Source: Endozoicomonas_A sp049275935
GTDB lineage: Bacteria; Pseudomonadota; Gammaproteobacteria; Pseudomonadales; Endozoicomonadaceae
Reading direction: 5' to 3'
Length of the DNA stretch: 64,000 nucleotides
Assembly: GCF_049275935.1 (NCBI RefSeq)
Contig: NZ_CP184830.1
Location: 4,712,001-4,776,000, forward strand
The position numbers and the translations under genes were made by a program. Under the pieces are notes generated by a model. It was not told the DNA's origin. It saw only the letters and a list, made by a program, of their open reading frames with translations, and did no database searches. Below are positions 54,971 through 62,455 of the stretch, in pieces. Position 1 is the stretch's first letter; the number at the start of each line of letters is the position of its first letter.

Positions 54971-57073
54971 ATGACAAACAAATGGCTTGATTTTAACGAT
55001 GCCCAAGAGCAGGGCACGACACAGAAACTGGATGCAGAAGACGTTAAGCGTCGTATTCAGGAACGAATGCCAGAGTACCTGACCTGGTTGTTTCCCAATG
55101 GCAAAAAACGAGGTCAGAAGTTTGTGCTGGGCAATGTCCAGGGCAAGAAAGGCAAGAGTCTGGAAGTGGAGCTGGGCAGTGGACTTTGGCACGACTTTGA
55201 AAGCGGTGAAGGTGGCGACATTATCAGTCTGACCGCAGCGCATCAGTCTCTTGATCCTCAAAGGGACTTTCCAGAAATCATAGAACTCATGGCGGAGTGG
55301 CTGGGTATGCCGTCATTCACGCCACCAGCTACGGTTAGTCACCAGGAAGAATATGAAGACTTGGGTCATCACACAGGCAAGTGGGACTACCATGACCTTG
55401 AAGGCAACCTGATCGCCTGTGTTTACCGGTACGATACGCCAGAGGGTAAAGAGTTTCGGCCTTGGGATGTAAAGACCCGTAAAACCAAAGCCCCCAACCC
55501 CAGGCCACTCTACAACCAGCCAGGTATCAAGGTAGCGGACGAAGTACTGCTGGTGGAAGGCGAGAAAGCAGCACAGGCTTTGATTGAAAGTGGCTATTGT
55601 GCCACCACTGCAATGAACGGTGCCAAGGCCCCGACGGATAAGACGGACTGGTCACCTCTCACAGGCAAGCGTGTCATACTCTGGCCTGATAATGACGACG
55701 CCGGGCTGGAATATGCTTTCAGTGCGGCTAAAGCTATCGATGATGTCGGAGCTTTGTCTGTGGTGATTCTGAAACCACCGGCAGATAAACCTGAGAAATG
55801 GGATTCCGCAGATGCCGTTCAGGAAGGCTTTGATATTGATCACTGGATGGCCACAACCGAGCGGAAGACAATCAAATCGGCAGGCCTGCAACTGTCAGAC
55901 TGGAGTGCGCTCCGTTACAAAGGTGTAGCCCCTGAGCAGCACTACCTGATTGAAGGCTCTTTTCCATTAGGTGTTGTCTCAATCCTTGCGGCTATGGGAG
56001 ACACAGGTAAGGGAATGCTCACACTCAAGCTCGCACTGGAAATTGCCTGTGGTGAAGACCTGACGGTCGAGGTGTTTGGTGGCAAGGTCTTACAACATGG
56101 AACAGCTGTTGTTTTCACCTCTGAGGATGATCAGGCAGAAGTACATCGTCGTCTGCAAAAACTAGACCCGACAGACTTGCGACTGAAATCTCCTGAGAAA
56201 CTCTTCATCATTCCATTACCTAATGCAGGTGGCCCATTCCCCATGGTCAGGGAAACTCCGGAAGGGCCAAGAACGACATCAGAGTTTACACAGGTAGTCC
56301 GCCAGCTTCAGGCCATTGAAGATCTCAAGCTGGTGGTCTTCGATCCCTTATCCTCTTTTGTTCATGCCGATGTGAACGCTGACCCTGCAGTGGGTAGTTA
56401 CCTGACGGGGCTGTTGGCGAACCTGGCCAGTGAAACGGGTGCCACTGTGATTGTGGTTCACCATATGCGCAAACCACCAGGACAGAAACCCATCGACAGC
56501 GCAGAGCAGGCCAGGGATGCCATTAGAGGCAGCAGTGCGCTGGTGGATGGTGTTCGTATGGCTTATGCCCTCTGGCCTGCACAGGACCAGATCGTGCAGC
56601 AAACTTGTCAGACTCTGAACCTGATCCCCGAGCCGAGAAGTTTTTACCAGGGAGCGGTGGTGAAATCCAATGGCCCGGCGGATCGGACAATTCGTACTTA
56701 TAAACGCAACAGTATCGGATTGTTGGAGGACCTGACGGCAAGGATAAAAGGTCAACAGCCTTCTACCTATGATTTGCTGGGAGTGCTCGCTGGCGGCATC
56801 AGAATGGCAGCCAGTCGTGGGCATCCTTTTACTCATACTGGAGTGAATGGGGTCTTCAAGCACCGGCATCGTCTTCCTGAAGCCTTCCATCATATGCCGC
56901 GACACAAGCTCGAAAATATGGTTCAGGAATTGTTGAATGAGCGTCCGCCAAGAGTAGTTAAAGGCACACTTCTGGGATCAAAAGAACAAAAGTGGCTGGA
57001 TTCTCCCTGGGGACTATTTGCTGATGGAAAAGGCCGGATTGAAGAGGGTGCAGATCGGTTGAAAAATGACTGA
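54971..57073 (+). CDS. TOPRIM primase / RepA-like helicase fusion
   Basis: A 700-residue replication protein. The N-terminal part has a primase-like domain (HDFESGEGGDIISL) and a TOPRIM fold (VEGEKAAQAL, Glu near 196; PDNDDAG near 240). The C-terminal half is a RecA-like hexameric helicase. Its P-loop reads GDTGKGM, with Lys347 followed by Gly instead of Ser/Thr; similar forms occur in related phage proteins, from memory. Walker B is in LKLVVFDPLSSF, and VVHHMRKP follows. AGGGA supports the ATG at 54971. Confidence 0.88.
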   Translation: MTNKWLDFNDAQEQGTTQKLDAEDVKRRIQERMPEYLTWLFPNGKKRGQKFVLGNVQGKKGKSLEVELGSGLWHDFESGEGGDIISLTAAHQSLDPQRDFPEIIELMAEWLGMPSFTPPATVSHQEEYEDLGHHTGKWDYHDLEGNLIACVYRYDTPEGKEFRPWDVKTRKTKAPNPRPLYNQPGIKVADEVLLVEGEKAAQALIESGYCATTAMNGAKAPTDKTDWSPLTGKRVILWPDNDDAGLEYAFSAAKAIDDVGALSVVILKPPADKPEKWDSADAVQEGFDIDHWMATTERKTIKSAGLQLSDWSALRYKGVAPEQHYLIEGSFPLGVVSILAAMGDTGKGMLTLKLALEIACGEDLTVEVFGGKVLQHGTAVVFTSEDDQAEVHRRLQKLDPTDLRLKSPEKLFIIPLPNAGGPFPMVRETPEGPRTTSEFTQVVRQLQAIEDLKLVVFDPLSSFVHADVNADPAVGSYLTGLLANLASETGATVIVVHHMRKPPGQKPIDSAEQARDAIRGSSALVDGVRMAYALWPAQDQIVQQTCQTLNLIPEPRSFYQGAVVKSNGPADRTIRTYKRNSIGLLEDLTARIKGQQPSTYDLLGVLAGGIRMAASRGHPFTHTGVNGVFKHRHRLPEAFHHMPRHKLENMVQELLNERPPRVVKGTLLGSKEQKWLDSPWGLFADGKGRIEEGADRLKND

Positions 57074-57385
57074 TTGAGCGTTTCCAGAGCGTTTCCAATT
57101 TCCAGCATTTCCAGAACATTTCCAGAGTTTTGGAAATAGAGAAAGGTTTAAAAAAATACTCTAACAGTCTGAAAGTATAAAGAAATATGTAAATTTAAAT
57201 GACATTTGTCGCATTTCCAATTTCCAGGAAATGGTGTGACTCTGGAAACGTGTAACACATTGAAAAATATACCGTTTCCAATTTCCAGAACCCCTTACTT
57301 ATATAAGTAAGGTTGGAACTTAAATTTCCAACCTTACTGATGCGTGATATTTCCGGCTGGAAATCGACTCAGGGAGGAAGCTCGA
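57074..57385. repeat. TTTCCA-rich, AT-rich putative origin region
   Basis: TTTCCA occurs in direct orientation at 57081, 57092, 57099, 57108, 57119, 57214, 57221, 57275, 57282 and 57325. It occurs inverted (TGGAAA) at 57131, 57243 and 57358. The middle (57127-57210) is very AT-rich. Placed directly after the primase-helicase gene, it resembles an iteron-plus-unwinding-element origin. No gene is present. Confidence 0.65.
57293..57337. promoter_or_regulatory. Two mutually exclusive hairpins
   Basis: A 20-bp perfect palindrome, CCTTACTTATATAAGTAAGG (57293-57312), shares its right arm with a second inverted repeat, GTAAGGTTGGAA (57307-57318) with TTCCAACCTTAC (57326-57337). Only one can form at a time in RNA. 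They precede the DUF6362 gene by about 50 bp. Confidence 0.7.
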
Positions 57386-57766
57386 ATGGACATCAATGAA
57401 CTGGCCAATCGCTATCGGGAAGCCTGGCTGGTGGAACGACGAGTGTCGTCAGGTATAAATCTCAGGTACTCAGCCTACTGGCCAGAGATCATTCCCAACC
57501 GCTGGGAAGTTTATCAAGGGGAAAACAAAATCCTGAGATTGCCCAAGCCCTCGGAAGACGAAGTGGATCGCATGGTGAAGTGCATGCGTTGGTTGCGATG
57601 GGTCAGCGAGGAGGAGCGCAAGCTGATCTGGCTTCGTGCATCGGGTTTGCCCTGGCGAGTGATTGCTGAAGATTTGGGTGTGAACCGGAAAACCCCATAC
57701 GCACATTGGTGTAAAGCCATGAGCAGGATTGCCATCCATTTGGCCGGAGGACGTAACCCGGAGTAA
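57386..57766 (+). CDS. DUF6362 phage protein (sigma-like HTH)
   Basis: A 126-residue protein. YWPEIIPNRWEVY and EDEVDRMVKCMRWLRWVSEEERKLIWLRASGLPWRVIAEDLGV fit the DUF6362 pattern. The last part is a sigma-70 region-4-like HTH, often found before late phage genes. It may act as a late-gene regulator or a packaging-linked DNA binder. GGAGG eight bases before the ATG at 57386 fixes the start. Three 10-bp near-repeats of GTAACCCG straddle its stop. Confidence 0.8.
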   Translation: MDINELANRYREAWLVERRVSSGINLRYSAYWPEIIPNRWEVYQGENKILRLPKPSEDEVDRMVKCMRWLRWVSEEERKLIWLRASGLPWRVIAEDLGVNRKTPYAHWCKAMSRIAIHLAGGRNPE

Positions 57767-57890
57767 CCCGAAGTAACTCGTGGTGTCCGGTTTTGTCTGG
57801 GTATATCCAAAATAGAGGCCTCTTCAAGGGTTGGACACTTTCGCCAAATTTGACAAGAATTAACGCTAAGCTCGAAGCGAAGTGCACCTG

Positions 57891-57922
57891 AACCTCACAC
57901 CTCCCCGGTCTGAGGTTTTTTT
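57891..57922 (+). terminator. Rho-independent terminator before the methyltransferase gene
   Basis: AACCTCA (57891-57897) pairs with TGAGGTT (57911-57917) and a run of T continues to 57922. It ends 24 bp before the methyltransferase start. Confidence 0.75.
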
Positions 57923-57946
57923 ACATCTGGAAATCACGGAAGAGTC

Positions 57947-59224
57947 ATGTCCAGAATCCTTGTCGAAGCCATAGAACATCGCCCCGTCGCCACCCTGGTG
58001 CCCTACGCCAACAATGCCCGGACTCACTCCGATGAGCAGGTGGACCAGATTGCCCGGTCCATCGAGGAGTTCGGGTTTGTGAATCCGGTGCTGGTGGGCA
58101 GTGACGATGTCATCGTAGCCGGTCATGGTCGTTTGATGGCGGCGAAGCAGCTGGGCATGGAAACCGTGCCGGTGATTGTGTTGGGGCACTTGAGTGAAAC
58201 CCAGCGCCGGGCGCTGATCATTGCTGACAACCAGATCACGGCCAACTCAGGCTGGGACGAAGAACTGCTCAAGCAGGAACTGGCAGAACTGGATGCCCTG
58301 GATTTTGACTTGGACCTGATGGGCTTTTCCGATGAGGAGTTGGAAGGTCTGCTGCTGGTGGACGAACCAGAAGGGCAGACCGATGATGATGAAATTCCTG
58401 AACCGGAGGAGCATCCCGTCAGCCAGCTGGGTGATGTCTGGATTTTGGGAAGCCATCGGGTGCTGTGCGGCAGTGCTACCGAACAGGCCGATGTGGAAAC
58501 CCTGATGGCAGGCCAGCTGGCGGATATGGTGTTCACCGATCCACCTTACAACGTTGACTACGCTAACCCTGGGAAAAACACCCAAGCCAAAAAAGATCGC
58601 CGTATCAAAAACGACAATCTCGGCTCTGAGTTCCACGCTTTCCTGCTGGCAGCCATGACCAACCTGATAGGGGTCTGCAAGGGGGCGATTTATATCTGCA
58701 TGTCGTCGTCTGAGCTGGATACGCTCCAGAAAGCTTTCCGGGAAGCCGGTGGCAAGTGGTCCACGTTTATCATCTGGGCCAAGAATACTTTCACCCTGGG
58801 TCGTTCGGATTATCAACGGCAGTACGAGCCAATCCTCTACGGCTGGAAGGAAGGCAATGAACATTTCTGGTGTGGCGCTCGGGATCAGGGCGACGTCTGG
58901 TTCTTCAGCAAGCCTGCCAGGAATGACCTTCATCCCACTATGAAACCCGTGGAGCTGGTAGAGCGTGCTGTTCGCAACTCTTCCAAGACCCACGACATCG
59001 TGCTGGATCTGTTTGGCGGTTCGGGCTCCACACTGATTGCCTGCGAAAAGTCACACCGCAGTGCCCGGCTCACCGAACTGGACCCCAAATACGTGGATGT
59101 CATTGTGCGCCGATGGGAGGAGTACACAGGCAAGGAAGCCTATCTTGAATCCAATAATCTGACCTTTGCCCAGGTCAAGGAAGACCGTGATGGACGAACT
59201 CTCAAGGCGACTGGATCAGATTGA
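57947..59224 (+). CDS. ParB-like domain / DNA adenine methyltransferase fusion
   Basis: A 425-residue phage protein. Residues 1-~110 form a ParB/Srx-like nuclease domain (NNARTHSDEQVDQIARSIEEFGF, VAGHGRLMAAKQLG). An acidic linker and a methyltransferase domain with DPPY at 198-201 and FGGSGST from 356 follow. DPPY before FxGxG is the beta-type order of N6-adenine/N4-cytosine enzymes. It probably modifies phage DNA; the target site is unknown. GGAAGAG precedes the ATG. Confidence 0.92.
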   Translation: MSRILVEAIEHRPVATLVPYANNARTHSDEQVDQIARSIEEFGFVNPVLVGSDDVIVAGHGRLMAAKQLGMETVPVIVLGHLSETQRRALIIADNQITANSGWDEELLKQELAELDALDFDLDLMGFSDEELEGLLLVDEPEGQTDDDEIPEPEEHPVSQLGDVWILGSHRVLCGSATEQADVETLMAGQLADMVFTDPPYNVDYANPGKNTQAKKDRRIKNDNLGSEFHAFLLAAMTNLIGVCKGAIYICMSSSELDTLQKAFREAGGKWSTFIIWAKNTFTLGRSDYQRQYEPILYGWKEGNEHFWCGARDQGDVWFFSKPARNDLHPTMKPVELVERAVRNSSKTHDIVLDLFGGSGSTLIACEKSHRSARLTELDPKYVDVIVRRWEEYTGKEAYLESNNLTFAQVKEDRDGRTLKATGSD

Positions 59225-59465
59225 TTCCAAGCTCGACAAGCTGAGCGACGCAGTGTCTCGCCTGGCCATGATCGAAGAGCGGATTACTCACCAGACCAGC
59301 AATCTTTCCCGTCAGGATGAACGCCTGGACGAGCAGGAGAAACGCATCCGAAAACTGGAGTTTCAGGCCAGTCGCCGGGGTGTGATGTTGGGCTATATCG
59401 AGCGCTTCGGTTGGATCGTGCTGACCGCTGCTATTGGCCTGTTGGCTTACTTTCTTAAAACATAA
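59190..59465 (+). CDS. Coiled-coil protein with C-terminal membrane helix (lysis cassette)
   Basis: A 91-residue protein. A long coiled coil (residues ~1-60, repeated Leu/Ile with Arg/Glu) precedes one membrane helix near the end (IVLTAAIGLLAYFL). It resembles XhlA-like or holin-accessory proteins of phages. AAGGA precedes the ATG at 59190, which lies 35 bases inside the methyltransferase gene in another frame. It is followed by the endolysin gene. Confidence 0.75.
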   Translation: MDELSRRLDQIDSKLDKLSDAVSRLAMIEERITHQTSNLSRQDERLDEQEKRIRKLEFQASRRGVMLGYIERFGWIVLTAAIGLLAYFLKT

Positions 59466-59481
59466 ACTCAGGGGATGAGTG

Positions 59482-59925
59482 ATGGGCAAGCGTAAGGAAA
59501 CCAATTACATCGTCGTTCATTGCTCGGACACCCGAGCCAACCAACACGTTACCTTTGACGACATAAAACGCTGGCACACCATGGAACGGGCCTTTCTGGA
59601 TGTTGGTTACCATTGGGTGATTGAGCGGGACGGTTCCGTAAAGCAGGGTCGTCCTATTGAAGACTGGGGTGCTCATGTCAAATACCACAACCATGAAAGT
59701 GTGGGCATCTGTCTGGTGGGTGGCCTGAATGAACACAATGAGGCAGAAGATAACTTCACTCCGGATCAGAAGCGAATGCTGAAGCTTCTGGTGGCTGGCC
59801 ATCAAGCTATTTATCCAAACGCTGTCGTTCATGGTCATCATCACTTTAGCAAGGTGAAGACCTGTCCTAACTTTGATGTGCACCAGTGGCTCAGACAGGA
59901 AGGACTGCTGGGGGGCAAACGGTGA
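59482..59925 (+). CDS. T7-lysozyme-type N-acetylmuramoyl-L-alanine amidase (endolysin)
   Basis: A 147-residue zinc amidase that cuts peptidoglycan at lysis. The putative zinc ligands are His13 (VVHCSDT), His120 (HGHHHF) and Cys128 (KTCPNFD), with the His-to-Cys spacing of T7 lysozyme. There is no signal peptide, so release depends on a holin. GGGG seven bases before the ATG at 59482 sets the start. The stop overlaps the holin gene (GTGA). Confidence 0.93.
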   Translation: MGKRKETNYIVVHCSDTRANQHVTFDDIKRWHTMERAFLDVGYHWVIERDGSVKQGRPIEDWGAHVKYHNHESVGICLVGGLNEHNEAEDNFTPDQKRMLKLLVAGHQAIYPNAVVHGHHHFSKVKTCPNFDVHQWLRQEGLLGGKR

Positions 59926-60290
59926 GTCTGATGGCTGCCATCCCGGTGATAGGAAAGGTCATCGATAAGCTTTTTCCTGATGCGAACAAAGCCAGGGAAG
60001 CCAGAGCGGAATTGAGCAAGATGCTGCTCAACGGTGAGCTGAATGAACTGGAGCAAAAGGCTGGCGTTGTTAAAGCCGAAGCTCAGGGTGAAAGCTGGCT
60101 GCAAAGGAACTGGCGACCCATGGTGATGCTGGTCTTTACGGCATTAGTCGTGTGTCGCTGGATGGGTTGGTCAGCACCGAATCTAACTGAGGCTGTTGAA
60201 CTGAAACTGTTCAGCATTATCCAGCTGGGCATTGGCGGATACATTGCCAGCCGTGGGCTGGAGAAGGTGACAAGAACATGGAAAGGTTGA
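59922..60290 (+). CDS. 3-TM holin
   Basis: A 122-residue protein matching the Holin_3TMs type. An amphipathic start (AAIPVIGKVIDKLFPDANKA), a helical connector and the motif SWLQRNWRPMVML lead to two or three membrane helices. It would form the membrane lesion for the amidase. Translation probably starts at the GTG overlapping the amidase stop (59922) with a G-run upstream, or at the ATG at 59931. It ends the lysis cassette. Confidence 0.85.
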   Translation: MSLMAAIPVIGKVIDKLFPDANKAREARAELSKMLLNGELNELEQKAGVVKAEAQGESWLQRNWRPMVMLVFTALVVCRWMGWSAPNLTEAVELKLFSIIQLGIGGYIASRGLEKVTRTWKG

Positions 60291-60701
60291 GGCTTAATTT
60301 AAGCCGCTCTGAGCGCTTCTTTTTAAATACAGGGAGCGTCTCGGGATCGAAGAGAACGCTTGATAAGCGTCTTCTGACGGCTGTCCCGGGGTCCCTGGGA
60401 GGTGTCTTCTAGTGCGGGTATGCATCAGCGCGGAATAGCGCCAGCGACAGAGTGAAAATCGGGGTTGACACTCAGGTTGACAGATTGGGCTTCAGCCTAG
60501 TAATGGCGGGGCTTTCCGGTGTCAACCAGCTAGGGATTTTGTCAACCAAACTGTCAACCTTTGCGGTCTGGATTGTCAACCTGGTTGACAGATCTGAGGT
60601 ACAACTAAAATTTGAGTTCAACGGCCAGTAGAATGAAGCCTCTCAGAATCGAGGCTCCCATAAGGAAAATGCCAGCCGCCTTGCAATTCAGGAGCGGGTG
60701 C
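60291..60701. other. 411-bp non-coding region with hairpins and repeat array
   Basis: It begins with the short palindrome GGCTTAATTTAAGCC (60291-60305), followed by TCTTTTT (a possible terminator). A hairpin ACGCTT/AAGCGT lies at 60356-60370, and the seven-copy GGTTGACA array at 60463-60590. No gene is seen on either strand. Confidence 0.65.
60463..60590. repeat. Seven-copy GGTTGACA array
   Basis: GGTTGACA lies at 60463, 60475 and 60583, and its complement TGTCAACC at 60520, 60540, 60552 and 60574. Two pairs are 12 bp apart. The last two copies form the 17-bp palindrome TGTCAACCTGGTTGACA (60574-60590). This looks like a multi-site protein-binding region. Confidence 0.88.
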
Positions 60702-61181
60702 TCATGCAGTCTCACCCTGAAAGAGCGCTTCCAGTCCGGCGGTGATCCGATAAATGCGATCCTTGCCTTCAGGCTTCTCCGATTCAATGGTCAGCCCCAG
60801 TCGTTTTTTTAAGGCTCCTGCCAAGGTGCCGCGAACGGTGTGCTGTTGCCAGCCGGTCTCCCGCATGATTTCGTAGATCTCAGCGCCCTCGGGTCGGCTC
60901 AGCAGCTCAATCACCCTGTGGAGTTTGGTACCGGTGCGGATCTTGCCTTTCTGGACGGGTTGGTCGTCTACCGGGAGGCCAATGGCTGCCTTGCCCTGCG
61001 GACTGATGTCGTAGGTGTCAGCCTTTTTCATGGGGATCAGAAAGCCTTTGCTGGTCAGACTGTCCAGCACTTTCTTCCGGGCACCTCCTTTTAGGGTGAG
61101 TTTGGAAGCGTCAAGGGTTCCTGTCTCAGCGGCTTGCTTCAGAACAGTCTCTTGGGTAGCAGTGAGTTTTGTTGTTTTCAT
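60702..61181 (-). CDS. DUF3489 protein
   Basis: A 159-residue protein. Residues ~85-150 (GTKLHRVIELLSRPEGAEIYEIMRETGWQQHTVRGTLAGALKKRLGL) fit DUF3489, a winged-helix-like unit found with DUF2924/serine recombinase prophages. The N-terminal half has a second HTH-like repeat (QETVLKQAAETGTLDASKL...KKVLDSLTSKGFL). DNA binding is probable. AAGGAG precedes the ATG. It lies 19 bp after the DUF6900-like gene, and its 3' end faces the GGTTGACA array. Confidence 0.85.
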   Translation of the reverse strand: MKTTKLTATQETVLKQAAETGTLDASKLTLKGGARKKVLDSLTSKGFLIPMKKADTYDISPQGKAAIGLPVDDQPVQKGKIRTGTKLHRVIELLSRPEGAEIYEIMRETGWQQHTVRGTLAGALKKRLGLTIESEKPEGKDRIYRITAGLEALFQGETA

Positions 61182-61200
61182 GGTGCTTCTCCTTTTGGGG

Positions 61201-61374
61201 TTATTGTTTTTGGCCTTGTTTCAGGCCCAATTGATAAGCCTGTTCCAAAGCCTTTTTGACTTGCCAGACGGCGACTTCCTCGAAGTCTTCCGAGGTGTTT
61301 CGGGTTTTGAGGGTGTCCATTAGCAGGGTTTTTTGGGCGATGGTTTCCAGGGCTTGTTCGGTCTTCTTATTCAT
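61201..61374 (-). CDS. DUF6900-like small protein (57 aa)
   Basis: The frame at 61374-61201 encodes 57 residues, starting MNKKTEQALETIAQ and holding EDFEEVAVWQVKKALEQAY. This is the pattern I associate with DUF6900, small helical phage proteins of unknown role. It is first in a two-gene minus-strand unit with the DUF3489 gene. The family match is by memory and moderate. Confidence 0.65.
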   Translation of the reverse strand: MNKKTEQALETIAQKTLLMDTLKTRNTSEDFEEVAVWQVKKALEQAYQLGLKQGQKQ

Positions 61375-61423
61375 GGCCTGTTTCCTTTTTGATGCTTGTT
61401 TGCGTTATGTACAGTAAGGCTCC

Positions 61424-61438
61424 ATAACCGGTGGTTAT
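61424..61438. promoter_or_regulatory. Operator-like palindrome between divergent genes
   Basis: ATAACC-GGT-GGTTAT lies between the DUF6900-like gene and the small terminase gene. A second dyad, CTATT/AATAG, lies about 20 bp to its right. These are candidate regulator sites controlling the divergent units. Confidence 0.45.
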
Positions 61439-61527
61439 CAAGGAAAAAACTATTAATAATCAATAGGTTGTCGAAAAAGGAGGGCGCATCCGGCCAAGGC
61501 GGGACAGGGGAGGTTATACAGATCGCT

Positions 61528-62019
61528 ATGACACTCATCTCGCAATCGGAATTCGCCAAACGTCAAGGCTGGAGCCGCCAATATGTGGCCAAATTGGTCA
61601 AGTCCGGTAAGATTCGCCTGCACAAGGGCAAGGTCAACCCGGATGAGGCCCTAAAGGCGATTCAGGCCCAGGCTGAGCCCTCGACTGTGCTGAGGAAACC
61701 TGCTTCCCAAGACCACTTGCCAGTGGCCCCCACTGATTCAAGACAGGCGGTGGATTTCGTTACGGCTCGGACCATGCGGGAAGCTTTCAGAGCCAAGATG
61801 GCGAAGATGGAGTATGAGGAAAAGGCCGGAAAACTCACCGAAGCCAGCAAAGTTCGAGAAGATGCTTACCGGGCGGGAAGAATGCTGAGGGATGCTTTGT
61901 TAGGTATTCCAGATCGACAAGCCGACATACTTGCTGCAGAAACTGATCCATCAATAGTACGAAGACTCTTGGAAGAGGACCTTCTGGCAGTATTGGAGCA
62001 ACTGATTCAGCCGAAGTAG
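61528..62019 (+). CDS. Terminase small subunit-like protein
   Basis: A 163-residue DNA-binding protein. An N-terminal HTH (SQSEFAKRQGWSRQYVAKLVKSGKIRL, residues ~4-30) is followed by a helical oligomerisation region (TARTMREAFRAKMAKMEYEEKAGKL). This is the Nu1-like layout of small terminases that bind the packaging site. Start 61528 is preferred over 61396, whose extra residues look non-coding. It is separated from the large subunit by an inserted gene. Confidence 0.78.
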   Translation: MTLISQSEFAKRQGWSRQYVAKLVKSGKIRLHKGKVNPDEALKAIQAQAEPSTVLRKPASQDHLPVAPTDSRQAVDFVTARTMREAFRAKMAKMEYEEKAGKLTEASKVREDAYRAGRMLRDALLGIPDRQADILAAETDPSIVRRLLEEDLLAVLEQLIQPK

Positions 62020-62061
62020 TTTAATAGTCAGAGAGAATGGAATGACAAAAAAGATAGATCT

Positions 62062-62448
62062 ATGAGTAAACACGAAACTTGGCGAACAAGGCAGTATTGG
62101 AAGGAAGTAGGTGGGCTTCTAATCGAAGAGTTTTATGCGGTTAGAAGATCTGATAAGAACAACACGGCTGGCAGGCACATTGATGGTGTCATTGTGCTTG
62201 GTGAGAAAGAACAGATTGCTAAAAGCCCAGTTTATGACCTTCAAGGTAAGGACATCATAGTCATTCAAACAAAGGCAAGCCGATTAGGAATGTATCTTAT
62301 GGGACAAGCATTTTTTAGCCGAGAACTTATGAAAAGATTCAAACCTAATTCAATTCGAGTTGTGGCCATTTGTAAACAAAGTGATGTGGAAATGGAGAAG
62401 CTCTGTGCCGAGCACAACATAGAGGTCGTCGTAATTCCAGATAAGTAG
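62062..62448 (+). CDS. Putative PD-(D/E)XK-type nuclease-like protein inserted between terminase genes
   Basis: A 128-residue protein, not firmly recognised. RHIDGVIVLG (Asp41), then KDIIVIQTKAS (Gln69-Thr-Lys71), with Glu22/23 before them, resembles the restriction-endonuclease core with a QxK variant. It is visibly AT-richer than its neighbours (22 of 60 G/C in the line covering its start) and has only a weak ribosome site, suggesting a later insertion (moron). It could be a homing or defence nuclease. Confidence 0.6.
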   Translation: MSKHETWRTRQYWKEVGGLLIEEFYAVRRSDKNNTAGRHIDGVIVLGEKEQIAKSPVYDLQGKDIIVIQTKASRLGMYLMGQAFFSRELMKRFKPNSIRVVAICKQSDVEMEKLCAEHNIEVVVIPDK

Positions 62449-62455
62449 CAACAAA

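Noticed and set aside
60463..60590. Possible CRISPR array or run of promoters (TTGACA boxes)
   Set aside because: The copies occur in both orientations with irregular spacing, and no -10 partners at proper distance accompany most of them.
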